Positions 16,874 through 25,619 of a stretch of 64,000 nt of DNA are shown here, one piece after another. The DNA comes from an uncultured Lachnospiraceae bacterium. Its GTDB lineage: Bacteria > Bacillota > Clostridia > Lachnospirales > Lachnospiraceae. Location of the stretch: the NCBI GenBank assembly GCA_948470335.1, contig CAOKOL010000010.1, positions 1 through 64,000 on the forward strand, written 5' to 3'. Positions within the stretch are counted from its first letter, which is position 1; each line of letters starts with the position of its first letter. Both the position numbers and the translations under genes were made by a program. The notes under the pieces are model-generated. The model was not told where the DNA came from and searched no databases. It saw nothing but the letters and a program-made list of their open reading frames with translations.

Positions 16874-17743
16874 CTAACTCCTGATTACTTTTACATTTCC
16901 TTTTCTTACAAAAGGTGCATATGTATTATTTTTATGTTCATACCAATATACCGGAAATGTATTATTCGGCGTTTTCATCATTGCGACCAGACTTTCCGTA
17001 TCCGCATATCCCAACTGCATTCCTCTGGGTGCATGCAAATATGTACTGATTTTTTTCATTATATCCATTTTTTGTTTTGCTTCTTCTTCCGGATATACAT
17101 CGGTGATCGCTTTTTTTCTTGTCACTGCAGCAAACACCGGGATTTTTTCTTTATTAATATTCTTAATTCCCTCCTCCTGTGCCACTAATGCAACAATATA
17201 GATTTTCTCATCCATATTACACAAGGCTTTCAAGTAATCCAGACATTCGATCGCTGTCTCACCGCTTCCTATAAAATCATCAATCAAAATCAATCCGCCA
17301 ATTCTATCCTCGTGTGCTTTTAGTATCGCGGGCGACTCGCAAATGCGAATTTGTCCTTCCTTAAATTCCGGGTATGTACGCATTAATATACTTTGACACA
17401 TATATAACATGAATATACTGCTTTTCAATTTTCCGAAATCTCTCTCCGGCAATAATGGACATATGTATATATTTTTACTTTTCTTCCACTTATCACTTTC
17501 AAATAACTTCTTTAATGCTGTCAGCAAATATTCCTCATACATACTGGATGTCACCCATAGAAATCCACCTGTAAGTTCAATCACCAGATCCCGTTCCTCA
17601 TCATTTTCCAATTCTGCCAGCCGACTGCAAAATCTATCAAATACCGAGTAATCACTGTTCTCCTGTAATGTCCATTCTTTGGATTTAAAAATCTCATATA
17701 ATTTTGTTACATAATTATCCGAAAGTACCTTCTTACCTAACAT
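16874..17743 (-). CDS. Retron effector candidate, phosphoribosyltransferase-like protein
   Basis: 289 residues from ATG 17743 (AAAGGG, 8-base spacing); a TTG-initiated extension to 17773 is possible. The PRPP-binding motif of type I phosphoribosyltransferases is clear: LILIDDFIGSGETA (151-164), with the two Asp before the Gly-rich loop. Near the C-terminus TPNNTFPVYWY recurs in PRTase-like proteins of defence loci (from memory). The N-terminal ~90 residues are helical and charged. First gene of the retron operon: PRTase, small protein, msr-msd, RT. By analogy with other tripartite retrons it would be the toxic effector held inactive by RT-msDNA; its nucleotide target is unknown. Confidence 0.82.
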   Translation of the reverse strand: MLGKKVLSDNYVTKLYEIFKSKEWTLQENSDYSVFDRFCSRLAELENDEERDLVIELTGGFLWVTSSMYEEYLLTALKKLFESDKWKKSKNIYICPLLPERDFGKLKSSIFMLYMCQSILMRTYPEFKEGQIRICESPAILKAHEDRIGGLILIDDFIGSGETAIECLDYLKALCNMDEKIYIVALVAQEEGIKNINKEKIPVFAAVTRKKAITDVYPEEEAKQKMDIMKKISTYLHAPRGMQLGYADTESLVAMMKTPNNTFPVYWYEHKNNTYAPFVRKGNVKVIRS

Positions 17744-17881
17744 CAAAACGGCCCTTTTCAGCAAAAATACCAAACACTTTATGTATCATGCCCACATATA
17801 CATATTTTCCCTTTTTTATATATTACCATATAACTGCCTATTATTCCATAGGAAAATTAAATTATTTTCCTTTTTATATAC

Positions 17882-17922
17882 ATCAAGCACATCAATAAGC
17901 CGACGTTTTTGATGTGCTTGAT
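17882..17922. terminator. 13-bp perfect inverted repeat between retron and valS
   Basis: ATCAAGCACATCA (17882-17894) and TGATGTGCTTGAT (17910-17922). It lies 32 bp after the valS stop and 139 bp upstream of the retron operon start. It could be the valS terminator, although the minus-strand flank (GTATATAAAAA) is a poor U-tract, or an operator/boundary feature of the retron. Confidence 0.45.
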
Positions 17923-17953
17923 TTAATAAAAACGACCTGACAGGCAAATCCTC

Positions 17954-20590
17954 CTACCGCAATTGTCCCAGCCGCTCTTTTACCTGTTCCATCATCTGGG
18001 CATATTTCGCCTGTTTTTCTTTTTCCTCTTTAATCTTGGCCTCTGGCGCTTTCGAAATAAACTTCTCATTGTTCAGCATCCCGTTCACCCTGGCCAGTTC
18101 TTTTTCCAGCCGCTGTTCCTCTTTCTCCAGCCGCTCGATTTCCTTGCTGATATCCACCAGCTCCGCAAAGGGCATATAAATCACCGCGTCGCTGATCACC
18201 GCCGAAACTGCGTCGTCAGCGATTCCTTCCCGGTTCTCCTGCACCAGCACCTCGCCGGCATAGCCCAGCGCGCCGAAGAACAGTTTTCCGTCCTCAAAAA
18301 TCTTCCGGATTTCCTGCTTTTCGGAAACCACATATACGGTGGCCTTTTTGCTGGGCGGCACATTCATGGAGCTGCGCACGTTCCGGATGCCCCGCACCGC
18401 TTCCTTTATGGTCTCGATGGCAGTTTCCTCCGCGGCAAAGTCCCACTCCTCTTTATATTCCGGCCAGCGGGAAATCATAATAGATTCTTCCGTTTCCTGC
18501 AGGTTGCAGAAAATTTCCTCGGTGATAAAAGGCATAAAGGGATGCAGAAGTTTCAAAGACTGAATCAGTACGGTCTTTAACGTCCAAAGCGCCGCCGCCT
18601 TCGTCTCATCGGTATCGCTGTACAGACGGGGCTTCACCATCTCAATATACCAGTCGCAGAATTCCTCCCAGATAAAATCATAAACCTTCTGCAGCGCGAT
18701 ACCCAGCTCATACTTGTCCATATTTTCCGTCACGTCTTTTGCCAGACGGTTTCCCTTGGACAGTATCCAGCGATCCGCGTCGATCAGCGCGTCCAAATTG
18801 ACCGGCTCATCTGTGTCATTCATATTCATCATAATAAACCGGGAAGCGTTCCACACCTTATTGGCAAAATTTCTGCTGGCTTCCACCCGCTCCCAGTAAA
18901 AACGCATATCGTTGCCCGGTGCGTTTCCGGTCATCAATGTCATGCGCAGAGCGTCGGCGCCGTATTTGTCGATCACCTCTAAGGGATCAATGCCGTTGCC
19001 CAGAGACTTGCTCATCTTTCTGCCCTGAGAATCTCTCACAAGACCATGAATCAGTACCGTGTGGAACGGCTCCTTCCCGGTCTGCTCAAGCCCGGAGAAT
19101 ACCATTCGGATTACCCAGAAGAAAATAATATCATAGCCTGTCACCAGCACATCCGTAGGATAGAAGTAATCCAGGTCTTCCGTCTGCTCCGGCCAGCCCA
19201 ATGTGGAGAAGGGCCACAGAGCGGAGCTGAACCAGGTATCCAGCGTATCCTCATCCTGGGTCAGATGGGCGCAGCCGCATTTCGGACATTTTTCCGGCAT
19301 TTCCTTTGCCACCACCGTCTCGCCGCACTGATCGCAGTAATAGGCGGGAATCCGGTGCCCCCACCACAACTGCCGGGAAATACACCAGTCCCGGATGCTT
19401 TCCAGCCAGTGGAGATACGTCTTTCCGAAGCTCTCCGGCACAAATTTCAGACGGCCGCTTTTCAAAGCCTCAATGGCGGGCTTTGCCATCTCATCCATGC
19501 GCACGAACCACTGCGGCTTCACCATAGGCTCTACCGTCGTTTTGCACCGGTCATGGGTTCCCACGTTATGGGAATGAGGTTCTACTTTTACCAGCAGGCC
19601 CAGTTCTTCCAGCTTCGCCACAATCTTTTTTCTGGCCTCATACCGGTCCATTCCGGCATATTCGCCGCCGTTTTCATTGATGGTGGCGTCGTCGTTCATC
19701 ACATTGATAATCGGCAGGTCATGGCGTTTTCCCACCTCAAAATCGTTGGGGTCATGGGCGGGGGTGATCTTTACCACGCCGGTGCCGAACTCCATATCCA
19801 CATATTCGTCGGCCACCACCGGAATCTCCCGGCTGACGATGGGCAGGATCACGGTTTTTCCGATCAGATGCTGATACCGTTTATCGTCGGGATGCACGGC
19901 CACGGCGGTATCTCCCAGCATGGTTTCCGGGCGGGTGGTGGCGATCTCCACAAATTCACCGGTTCCGGCAATGGGGTAGTTGATATGCCAGAAATGCCCG
20001 TCCTGCTCCTGGTGCTCCACCTCGGCGTCGGAGATGGACGTCTGGCATACCGGGCACCAGTTGATAATTCTGGAACCTTTATAGATATAGCCTTTCTCAT
20101 ACAGTTTTACAAATACTTCCATAACGGCTTTGGAACAGCCCTCATCCATGGTAAACCGCTCTCTGTCCCAGTCCGCCGAAGATCCCATTTTGTGCAGCTG
20201 GCTGACGATACGGCCGCCGTACTCTTTCCGCCATTCCCAGGCACGTTCCAGAAATTTCTCCCGGCCAAGCTCGGCCTTGTCGATGCCTTCGGCTTTCAGC
20301 TTTTCCGTGATTTTCACCTCAGTGGCAATGCTGGCATGATCGGTTCCCGGCTGCCAGAGCGCCTCATATCCCTGCATCCGCTTGTAACGGATCAGAATAT
20401 CCTGCATCGTATTGTCCAGGGCATGGCCCATGTGAAGCTGGCCGGTGATGTTGGGCGGCGGCATCACGATAGTAAAGGGCTTTTTCTTTTTGTCCGCCTT
20501 CGCGGCGAAATACTTGCGGTTCAGCCATTTTTCATACAGACGGCCTTCGATCTGCTGCGGGTCATAAGTTTTTTCCAATTCTTTTTTCAT
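17954..20590 (-). CDS. valS: Valyl-tRNA synthetase
   Basis: 878 residues from ATG 20590 (AAGGAG, 6-base spacing); the upstream in-frame extension to 20686 is leader sequence. Class I synthetase: HIGH-type motif [23 protein letters not shown] motif [14 protein letters not shown]. An editing domain (CP1) follows with [19 protein letters not shown], a Cys-rich zinc segment ([16 protein letters not shown]), and the C-terminal coiled coil ([19 protein letters not shown]). Charges tRNA-Val and hydrolyses mischarged Thr. Expression is controlled by a T-box leader. Confidence 0.97.
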   Translation of the reverse strand: MKKELEKTYDPQQIEGRLYEKWLNRKYFAAKADKKKKPFTIVMPPPNITGQLHMGHALDNTMQDILIRYKRMQGYEALWQPGTDHASIATEVKITEKLKAEGIDKAELGREKFLERAWEWRKEYGGRIVSQLHKMGSSADWDRERFTMDEGCSKAVMEVFVKLYEKGYIYKGSRIINWCPVCQTSISDAEVEHQEQDGHFWHINYPIAGTGEFVEIATTRPETMLGDTAVAVHPDDKRYQHLIGKTVILPIVSREIPVVADEYVDMEFGTGVVKITPAHDPNDFEVGKRHDLPIINVMNDDATINENGGEYAGMDRYEARKKIVAKLEELGLLVKVEPHSHNVGTHDRCKTTVEPMVKPQWFVRMDEMAKPAIEALKSGRLKFVPESFGKTYLHWLESIRDWCISRQLWWGHRIPAYYCDQCGETVVAKEMPEKCPKCGCAHLTQDEDTLDTWFSSALWPFSTLGWPEQTEDLDYFYPTDVLVTGYDIIFFWVIRMVFSGLEQTGKEPFHTVLIHGLVRDSQGRKMSKSLGNGIDPLEVIDKYGADALRMTLMTGNAPGNDMRFYWERVEASRNFANKVWNASRFIMMNMNDTDEPVNLDALIDADRWILSKGNRLAKDVTENMDKYELGIALQKVYDFIWEEFCDWYIEMVKPRLYSDTDETKAAALWTLKTVLIQSLKLLHPFMPFITEEIFCNLQETEESIMISRWPEYKEEWDFAAEETAIETIKEAVRGIRNVRSSMNVPPSKKATVYVVSEKQEIRKIFEDGKLFFGALGYAGEVLVQENREGIADDAVSAVISDAVIYMPFAELVDISKEIERLEKEEQRLEKELARVNGMLNNEKFISKAPEAKIKEEKEKQAKYAQMMEQVKERLGQLR

Positions 20591-20599
20591 AACAGTCTC

Positions 20600-20773
20600 C
20601 TTTTTTAATTTCGTTCTGCCGCAGTGCGAATAAGAATCCTGCTTTGCAGGATTCTGCGCCGCAAACGTGTCGCTTTCAAGCGACAATCTCCTCTGCGTTT
20701 ACGTGTGCATCCTTGCGGAGCGTTTTGTATCATAGAAAAGTTCATAGAACTTTCCTAATGATACAAAAAACGC
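20600..20773 (-). repeat. Multi-hairpin palindromic repeat in the valS leader
   Basis: Three perfect or near-perfect hairpins sit between the T-box terminator and valS: AGAATCCTGC/GCAGGATTCT (20633-20655), GTCGCTT/AAGCGAC (20669-20684), and a long one whose arms GCGTTTTGTATCAT and ATGATAC...GC (20720-20773) enclose GAAAAGTTC/GAACTTTCC. The long hairpin runs into the poly-T of the T-box terminator. Density and GC are unlike an ordinary leader. It looks like an inserted palindromic element; I recall similar blocks in Lachnospiraceae genomes. Confidence 0.55.
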
Positions 20774-21057
20774 CCTCCGCCGACATCTCCTGTCGGCAAA
20801 GGGCGTGAAACACGCGGTACCACCTTTATTTATCACTTAACGGGTCTTTTCATTCAACCCTGCGCCCGATAACGGGGGCCGGCCGTGGCTGACTACTCTC
20901 CCACCCGCCGTATACCGCCGGAGGATTTCGCAAGTCCGGTTCGAGAGCTACCTTCGGACCGGCGCATCCCGGATTCCCTTTCAGCCTGGGGGATTCCTCT
21001 CTTTTGGCGCGGAACAGTCCTAATCTTCTCTGTCATTACCTTTTTCAATCTGTTTTC
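20765..21057 (-). promoter_or_regulatory. T-box riboswitch of valS
   Basis: Minus-strand leader of about 290 bases. It has a long stem I region (about 20910-21045), the T-box core GGTGGTACCGCG (20824-20813) that pairs with the tRNA acceptor end, and an intrinsic terminator CGCCCTTTGCCGACA/TGTCGGCGGAGGGCG (20805-20771) followed by TTTTTT. A candidate Val specifier GTA lies at 20952-20950, in the 3' strand of stem I. Uncharged tRNA-Val should favour the antiterminator and raise valS expression. Between stem of this leader and the REase gene (21087-21277) only AT-rich spacer is seen. Confidence 0.88.
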
Positions 21058-21086
21058 ATCTTATCCCAGACAGGGTTTTTTGTCAA
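21058..21086 (-). promoter_or_regulatory. Promoter of the valS T-box transcript
   Basis: Minus strand TTGACA (21086-21081), 17 bp, TAAGAT (21063-21058): consensus -35 and good -10 immediately upstream of the T-box. Confidence 0.8.
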
Positions 21087-21277
21087 GATTTTTCATTACA
21101 TTTTCCTTATTTTCACAGGCCTGCGTTTGATTTCCGGCACCTTATCTGCCTGTTTTGCCGCCTCACCAAAATGCGTTACTGCGGCCGCGCATTTTCCAAG
21201 CGCACGGACAAAGCGTGTATAAAATCACATAATTCTAAGGAAAAATTTAATATCCTGTCTCCATTTATTTGTTTCAT

Positions 21278-22024
21278 TTACTCTTTATTTTTTAACTTAT
21301 GATAATATTTTATCATTCTTTTTATTACATTCTGGTATGATATATTATGTATATTCGCTTCCTCTACTATCTCATTAAATAAATCTATATCTTCGCTGCT
21401 GAAAACAAGATCCAGTTTCTTTTCTTTTACCCCCGCAATATGCTGATATTCTTCCGGATACGCATAATAACATGTTCTGCACATATCAATATTTTTCTCA
21501 GTCCAATTGGAACAATGCTCACAGGCCCATGATTTATCTCTATTGGCAGACGGTGATAAAAGCATAAAATAATCGGTATTCAGCATATCTCTTGGATCCC
21601 CGCCTATTTCGTAAGGAACCCGATGATCCGGTTGCAATAATCTTGCCGGATATTCTTCTCCATATAAATGACATTTAGCCCCATACCGGTCAATTAACGC
21701 ATTTTTCAATTTTTCCGTAATCTGAGTTCGCCCCGATACTTTTGACAATTGGTTCCTTTTCTTTGCCGTTTCCCAATCTCCAAATTTATAAGCAGCAATG
21801 GTTTTCCCGCTGCTGTCCTTAATTTTACATGTATCCAATGGGATTCCCAATTCTCTTACATCCCTGGCCGCTCTTGGAGCATGTTCATACCCGCCATTTT
21901 TTAAATCTTCTGTGCTGCAAAATCCCTTATTTAAAATAGTGTCTATTACAAATTTTGCTCTCTTATTGGTCACAGAATCTAAAACTTTTTTAAAATCCTC
22001 AGGTATATCCATCCTTTTCTCCAT
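21278..22024 (-). CDS. HNH endonuclease, probable type II restriction enzyme
   Basis: 248 residues from ATG 22024, which overlaps the methylase stop (TAATG). Residues 10-80 are helical with a helix-turn-helix look (STEDLKNGGYEHAPRAARDVRELG). The nuclease core is LLQPDHRVPYEIGGD (129-143), then LLSPSANRDKSW (155-166) with the Asn/His of an HNH fold. Around it lie two Cys pairs, CEHC (168-171) and CRTC (182-185), expected to hold zinc. Strict coupling to a DNA adenine methylase gene identifies it as the cognate restriction enzyme. Recognition sequence cannot be read. AT-rich relative to neighbours. Confidence 0.8.
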   Translation of the reverse strand: MEKRMDIPEDFKKVLDSVTNKRAKFVIDTILNKGFCSTEDLKNGGYEHAPRAARDVRELGIPLDTCKIKDSSGKTIAAYKFGDWETAKKRNQLSKVSGRTQITEKLKNALIDRYGAKCHLYGEEYPARLLQPDHRVPYEIGGDPRDMLNTDYFMLLSPSANRDKSWACEHCSNWTEKNIDMCRTCYYAYPEEYQHIAGVKEKKLDLVFSSEDIDLFNEIVEEANIHNISYQNVIKRMIKYYHKLKNKE

Positions 22025-22926
22025 TATCCGAAACAAAGCTCCAATTGTACACATTCATCATGTTTACTTCTTAAATTTTCACTTGTATACAAAGACTCGT
22101 ATGTTATTTCTTTTTTTCCATTAAGCGTTGCCTGCGCTGATAATCCGGCATTAATGTATATATGATTCAAATGAAGTTCCTCAGGAAGACTCTTTCCTAT
22201 TATTTTATCCCCTGTCCTGCCATCATAACTTACAATAAAATCTATACCGCGATTATTTAGCTTTACAAGTTCCGCTACAAATTCTTCAAAGTCCACGCCT
22301 TGTATATAACGATTATCTCTTGGATTAACTCTGTTTGAAGTACCCTGATACGGAGGATCCATATAAACCAGATCTCCCGGCTTTGTCAATGCTAAAATCT
22401 CTTTATAATCTTTACTTGTAAAATATGTTTTTCCTCTCAGCAATCTTGATATTTTAAAAGCATTATCGGATATGATTTGAGGTCTTGTTCCATATCTTCT
22501 TTTATCACAGGATTGATTGAACTCGCCGCGGACATTATAACGAACGGCGCCTTTAACCACTCTTGCCAGCAAAAACAGCATTCTGGCAGAATCTTTCATT
22601 CCGCAATTAAATTCTTCTCTGACTTTGTAAAAATAATCTATATGATTCAGATCAGTTTGAAACTGTCCTTCCCATATATCCGAATACCCGCTTGCTAATC
22701 TTTCAGGTGAATTCACACATTCTTCCATCATTTTTATCAGCGGTTCATTTATATCATTAACCCAAAACTTATTACACTTGTTTTCGGCTGCCGCCAAAAT
22801 TGATACAGCGCACGTTCCTGAAAATGGTTCTACTAACCTGTCAATCTTATCCGGAAAGAATTTTATAATCTCAGGAGCAATCACTCTTTTGCTTCCCTGA
22901 TATTGAACCAAATGCGGCACTTTCAT
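22024..22926 (-). CDS. DNA adenine methylase (N6-A, Dam/MboIIA-type), restriction-modification
   Basis: 300 residues. SAM-binding motif VEPFSGTCAVSIL (32-44), catalytic DPPYQG (190-195) and the N-terminal QYQGSKR (8-14) typical of Dam-like class-alpha N6-adenine methyltransferases. The order motif I before DPPY supports that class. It is the first gene of a two-gene operon with the HNH endonuclease, so protection is made before cutting. Preceded by GAGGAG and its own promoter. Confidence 0.88.
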   Translation of the reverse strand: MKVPHLVQYQGSKRVIAPEIIKFFPDKIDRLVEPFSGTCAVSILAAAENKCNKFWVNDINEPLIKMMEECVNSPERLASGYSDIWEGQFQTDLNHIDYFYKVREEFNCGMKDSARMLFLLARVVKGAVRYNVRGEFNQSCDKRRYGTRPQIISDNAFKISRLLRGKTYFTSKDYKEILALTKPGDLVYMDPPYQGTSNRVNPRDNRYIQGVDFEEFVAELVKLNNRGIDFIVSYDGRTGDKIIGKSLPEELHLNHIYINAGLSAQATLNGKKEITYESLYTSENLRSKHDECVQLELCFG

Positions 22927-22971
22927 TATAGTCTCCTCAATTCAAGACAATATTGCTTTTTCTATTACCAT

Positions 22972-23000
22972 AGTATACCTGAAAAGGGATGCTTCTTCAA
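22972..23000 (-). promoter_or_regulatory. Promoter of the restriction-modification operon
   Basis: Minus strand TTGAAG (23000-22995), 17 bp, TATACT (22977-22972). The -35 overlaps the last codons and stop of ptsI, so the R-M operon has its own promoter embedded in the end of the upstream gene. Confidence 0.65.
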
Positions 23001-24634
23001 TCAAAAATTATCGACCGCACCTTTTCCCGCAATTCCAGCACCTTTGAAGGGCTGACCGACAGTTCGTCCACCCCATATTCCAGAAACAGCTCTGTCAGCG
23101 CAGGGTCCCCTGCCAGCTCACCACAGATTCCGCACCGGATGCCTTCCCGGCGCGCGTTTTCTGCCGTTATCCGGATCATTTCCAGCACCGCCGGATGATG
23201 GGGATCAAAAAACCGTCCGAATTCCGGATTCTGGCGGTCCATGGCCAGCGTATACTGGGTCAGGTCATTGGTTCCCACGGAAAAAAACGATACATGCTTT
23301 GCCAGGCTCCGGCTGATCATAACCGCCGCCGGCGTTTCGATCATCACCCCCAGCTCCGCCTGATCCGAAAAAGGAATCCCTTCTTCCCTCAGTTCCTCCC
23401 GTACCGATTTACAGTGTTCCGCCGCCTCCACAAGCTCCCACTCGGAAGCAATCATGGGAAACATAATCCCTATGGGCCCCAGAGCGCCGGCCCTGTACAA
23501 AGCCCGAAGCTGGGTTCGAAACAGCGCCGGACGGGTCAGACAGATCCGAATCGCCCGGATGCCCAAGGCCGGATTTTCTTCCGCCGGAAGCTGAAAATAG
23601 TCCGCCCGTTTATCCGCGCCGATATCCAGCGTCCGAAAGATCACCCGGCGGCCCTGCATACGTTCTACCACGCTCTTATAAATTCGAAACTGGGTTTCCT
23701 CGTCCGGATAATCGGAACTGTCCAGATAAAGAAATTCCGTGCGGAACAGACCGATTCCCTCCGCATCCTGCTCCATGGCAAACTCCGCCTCCTCCGGGCC
23801 GCCAATATTGGCATAAATCCTGACCTCTCTGCCGTCCCGCGTAACGGACGGCAGCCCTTTCAGCCGCTCCAGCCGCTCTTTCCGCGCCCTTTCTTCTTCT
23901 ATTTTTTCACAAAACCGTGCCTGCGTTTCCTGATCCGGAGAAAAACAGACCGTGCCCGTTGTGCCGTCTGCCGCCGCCCGCGTACCGTTTTCCACTTCCA
24001 AAAGCTCCGGTCCCAGCGCCGCCACGGCAGGAATGCCCATGGTACGGGCCAGAATCGCCGTATGTGAATTCGCGGAACCTTTCGCGGTCAGAAATGCCAG
24101 GATCCGGCTTTTGTCCAGCCTGACCGTCTCGCTTGGCGTCAGATCCTCCGCCGCCAGAATCACAGGACAGTCAGACACAGGTGTGAACTCACCCAAATCT
24201 TCCCCATTGCCGCCTGACAGAAACGACAAAAGCTGCCGGGTAATGTCCTCCACATCCGCGGCCCGCGCCCGCATATAATCATCATCCATCTGGCTGAACA
24301 TATCCGCAATCTGTTTTCCCGCCTGATCTACCGCCCATTCCGCGCTCCATTGTTCCAGTCCTTCCTGAACGCAGTCCAGATATTCTTCATCCTCCAGCAT
24401 CATGCGATGAATCTCAAAAACCTGCGCGCTTTCCTCGCCGGCACGGCTGACCGCCATTTCATATAAACCGGACAGCCGCGCCATGGCAAGCTGTCTGGCC
24501 GTCTCAAACCGTCCCCGTTCTTCATCGTAACCGGCGGACTGTTTCCGGCATATCTCATACTGTTTTTTTCGAATCACATAAACCGGGCCTTCCGCAATGC
24601 CGCCGCTGGCCCCAATCCCCTGCAACAATTTCAT
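22997..24634 (-). CDS. ptsI: Phosphoenolpyruvate-protein phosphotransferase (PTS enzyme I)
   Basis: 545 residues from ATG 24634; the in-frame extension to 24670 lacks a start signal. The swivelling His domain has GSANSHTAILARTMGIPAV with the phosphorylated His at 191. The PEP-binding barrel shows GIGLFRTEFLYLD, GIRAIRICLTRP, IMFPMIAS and the catalytic Cys segment RCGICGELAGDP. Transfers phosphate from PEP to HPr, starting all PTS sugar uptake. No ptsH is adjacent. Confidence 0.95.
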   Translation of the reverse strand: MKLLQGIGASGGIAEGPVYVIRKKQYEICRKQSAGYDEERGRFETARQLAMARLSGLYEMAVSRAGEESAQVFEIHRMMLEDEEYLDCVQEGLEQWSAEWAVDQAGKQIADMFSQMDDDYMRARAADVEDITRQLLSFLSGGNGEDLGEFTPVSDCPVILAAEDLTPSETVRLDKSRILAFLTAKGSANSHTAILARTMGIPAVAALGPELLEVENGTRAAADGTTGTVCFSPDQETQARFCEKIEEERARKERLERLKGLPSVTRDGREVRIYANIGGPEEAEFAMEQDAEGIGLFRTEFLYLDSSDYPDEETQFRIYKSVVERMQGRRVIFRTLDIGADKRADYFQLPAEENPALGIRAIRICLTRPALFRTQLRALYRAGALGPIGIMFPMIASEWELVEAAEHCKSVREELREEGIPFSDQAELGVMIETPAAVMISRSLAKHVSFFSVGTNDLTQYTLAMDRQNPEFGRFFDPHHPAVLEMIRITAENARREGIRCGICGELAGDPALTELFLEYGVDELSVSPSKVLELREKVRSIIFD

Positions 24635-24673
24635 ATCCCACTCCCATGCTTTATTCTCACTGCACACCAATTC

Positions 24674-24702
24674 ATTTTATGCACAAAATGGCCGGTTGTA
24701 AA
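24674..24702 (-). promoter_or_regulatory. Promoter of ptsI
   Basis: Minus strand TTTACA (24702-24697), 17 bp, TAAAAT (24679-24674), 40 bases before the start codon. A 9-bp inverted repeat AAAATGGCC/GGCCATTTT (24685-24734) overlaps it and may serve as terminator of the upstream operon. Confidence 0.55.
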
Positions 24703-24752
24703 CATCTTTCCGATATTTAAAACCTGGCCATTTTACCAAAACTTATTCAAAA

Positions 24753-25568
24753 TTACCGCACCATCTCCCGGTATTCCTGCTTCCACTCCGTCAGAATCCG
24801 CTCTGTCTCGTCTTTTTTCTGGTACCGTTCCTTTTTCATGGCGCTGTCGATCCGGCGCACCTGCGGGGAATTGGCCGCCTGTTTGTCATAAACGTCGTAT
24901 TCTTCCCGCCACCGGTACTGCTGCTGTGCCGGAATCAAAAGAGAAATTTCATCCGAAAACACCACGCCCGGTTCCAGCAGCCGAAGATAAAACAGCTCCT
25001 TTAAAATATCCGAGTCCTGTAACAAGCCATAAGCCCGCACCAGACTGTCCGCCGCCTCCTGCATCCAGAACATGCCGATCTGGGCCAGCCCCCGGTTATG
25101 CCACAGCTTGCCCATAATTTCCCTGGGAACCGTCCATTCCTTTTCCTGTTCCAAAATATGGTCGTAAATCTCAATGGCTTTTGGATAATGCTTCTGCCGC
25201 ACCATATAATCCGCCCGGCTTTTCAGAAGGTCATAGGGTCTGGCCTGCTCTTTTTCTTCCAGGCGGGCACGGAATTCTTCCAGTTCCTCCGGGCCGTAAT
25301 AGTCCACCGCCTGCATAATCACCAGCAAAAGCTGAGAAGTGGACATCTTCCCCTTCCATTTGGACAGCTTTCTGGGCAGCTCGTCCATGCCCAGTTCCGT
25401 TTCCAGAAAACGAATCAGCCGGTCATTTACAAAGCCGTCGTCGATCATCATCAGATTATTATAAATATAGTAGCACAACTCCTGCTCCGAATAAATATGG
25501 AGACCAGCCTCCTGTATATAATAAGGTTTTTTTGCCAGCGGCCGGCCGCATACAATAAAACCGCTCAT
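24753..25568 (-). CDS. Helical-repeat protein of the DUF5716/DUF5717 operon, function unknown
   Basis: About 271 residues from ATG 25568 (AAAGG, 9-base spacing); ATG 25577 is an alternative. Begins MSGFIVCGRPLAKKPYYI. The middle part (about residues 115-190: LLKSRADYMVRQKHYPKAIEIYDHIL, then LWHNRGLAQIGMFWMQEAADSLVRAY, each quoted in part) looks like two TPR-type helical pairs. C-terminus is charged and Gln-rich. No signal peptide or membrane span. Last gene of the operon; the TPR-like repeats suggest a protein-binding partner for the two large proteins. Confidence 0.75.
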   Translation of the reverse strand: MSGFIVCGRPLAKKPYYIQEAGLHIYSEQELCYYIYNNLMMIDDGFVNDRLIRFLETELGMDELPRKLSKWKGKMSTSQLLLVIMQAVDYYGPEELEEFRARLEEKEQARPYDLLKSRADYMVRQKHYPKAIEIYDHILEQEKEWTVPREIMGKLWHNRGLAQIGMFWMQEAADSLVRAYGLLQDSDILKELFYLRLLEPGVVFSDEISLLIPAQQQYRWREEYDVYDKQAANSPQVRRIDSAMKKERYQKKDETERILTEWKQEYREMVR

Positions 25569-25619
25569 CCTTCGCATCCTTTCTATACCAAAAATCAATT
25601 CTGCCGTTTACAACGAAAT

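Noticed and set aside
19046-20608. 520-codon plus-strand open frame opposite valS
   Set aside because: Shadow of a GC-rich synthetase gene with unmistakable HMGH and KMSKS motifs on the minus strand.
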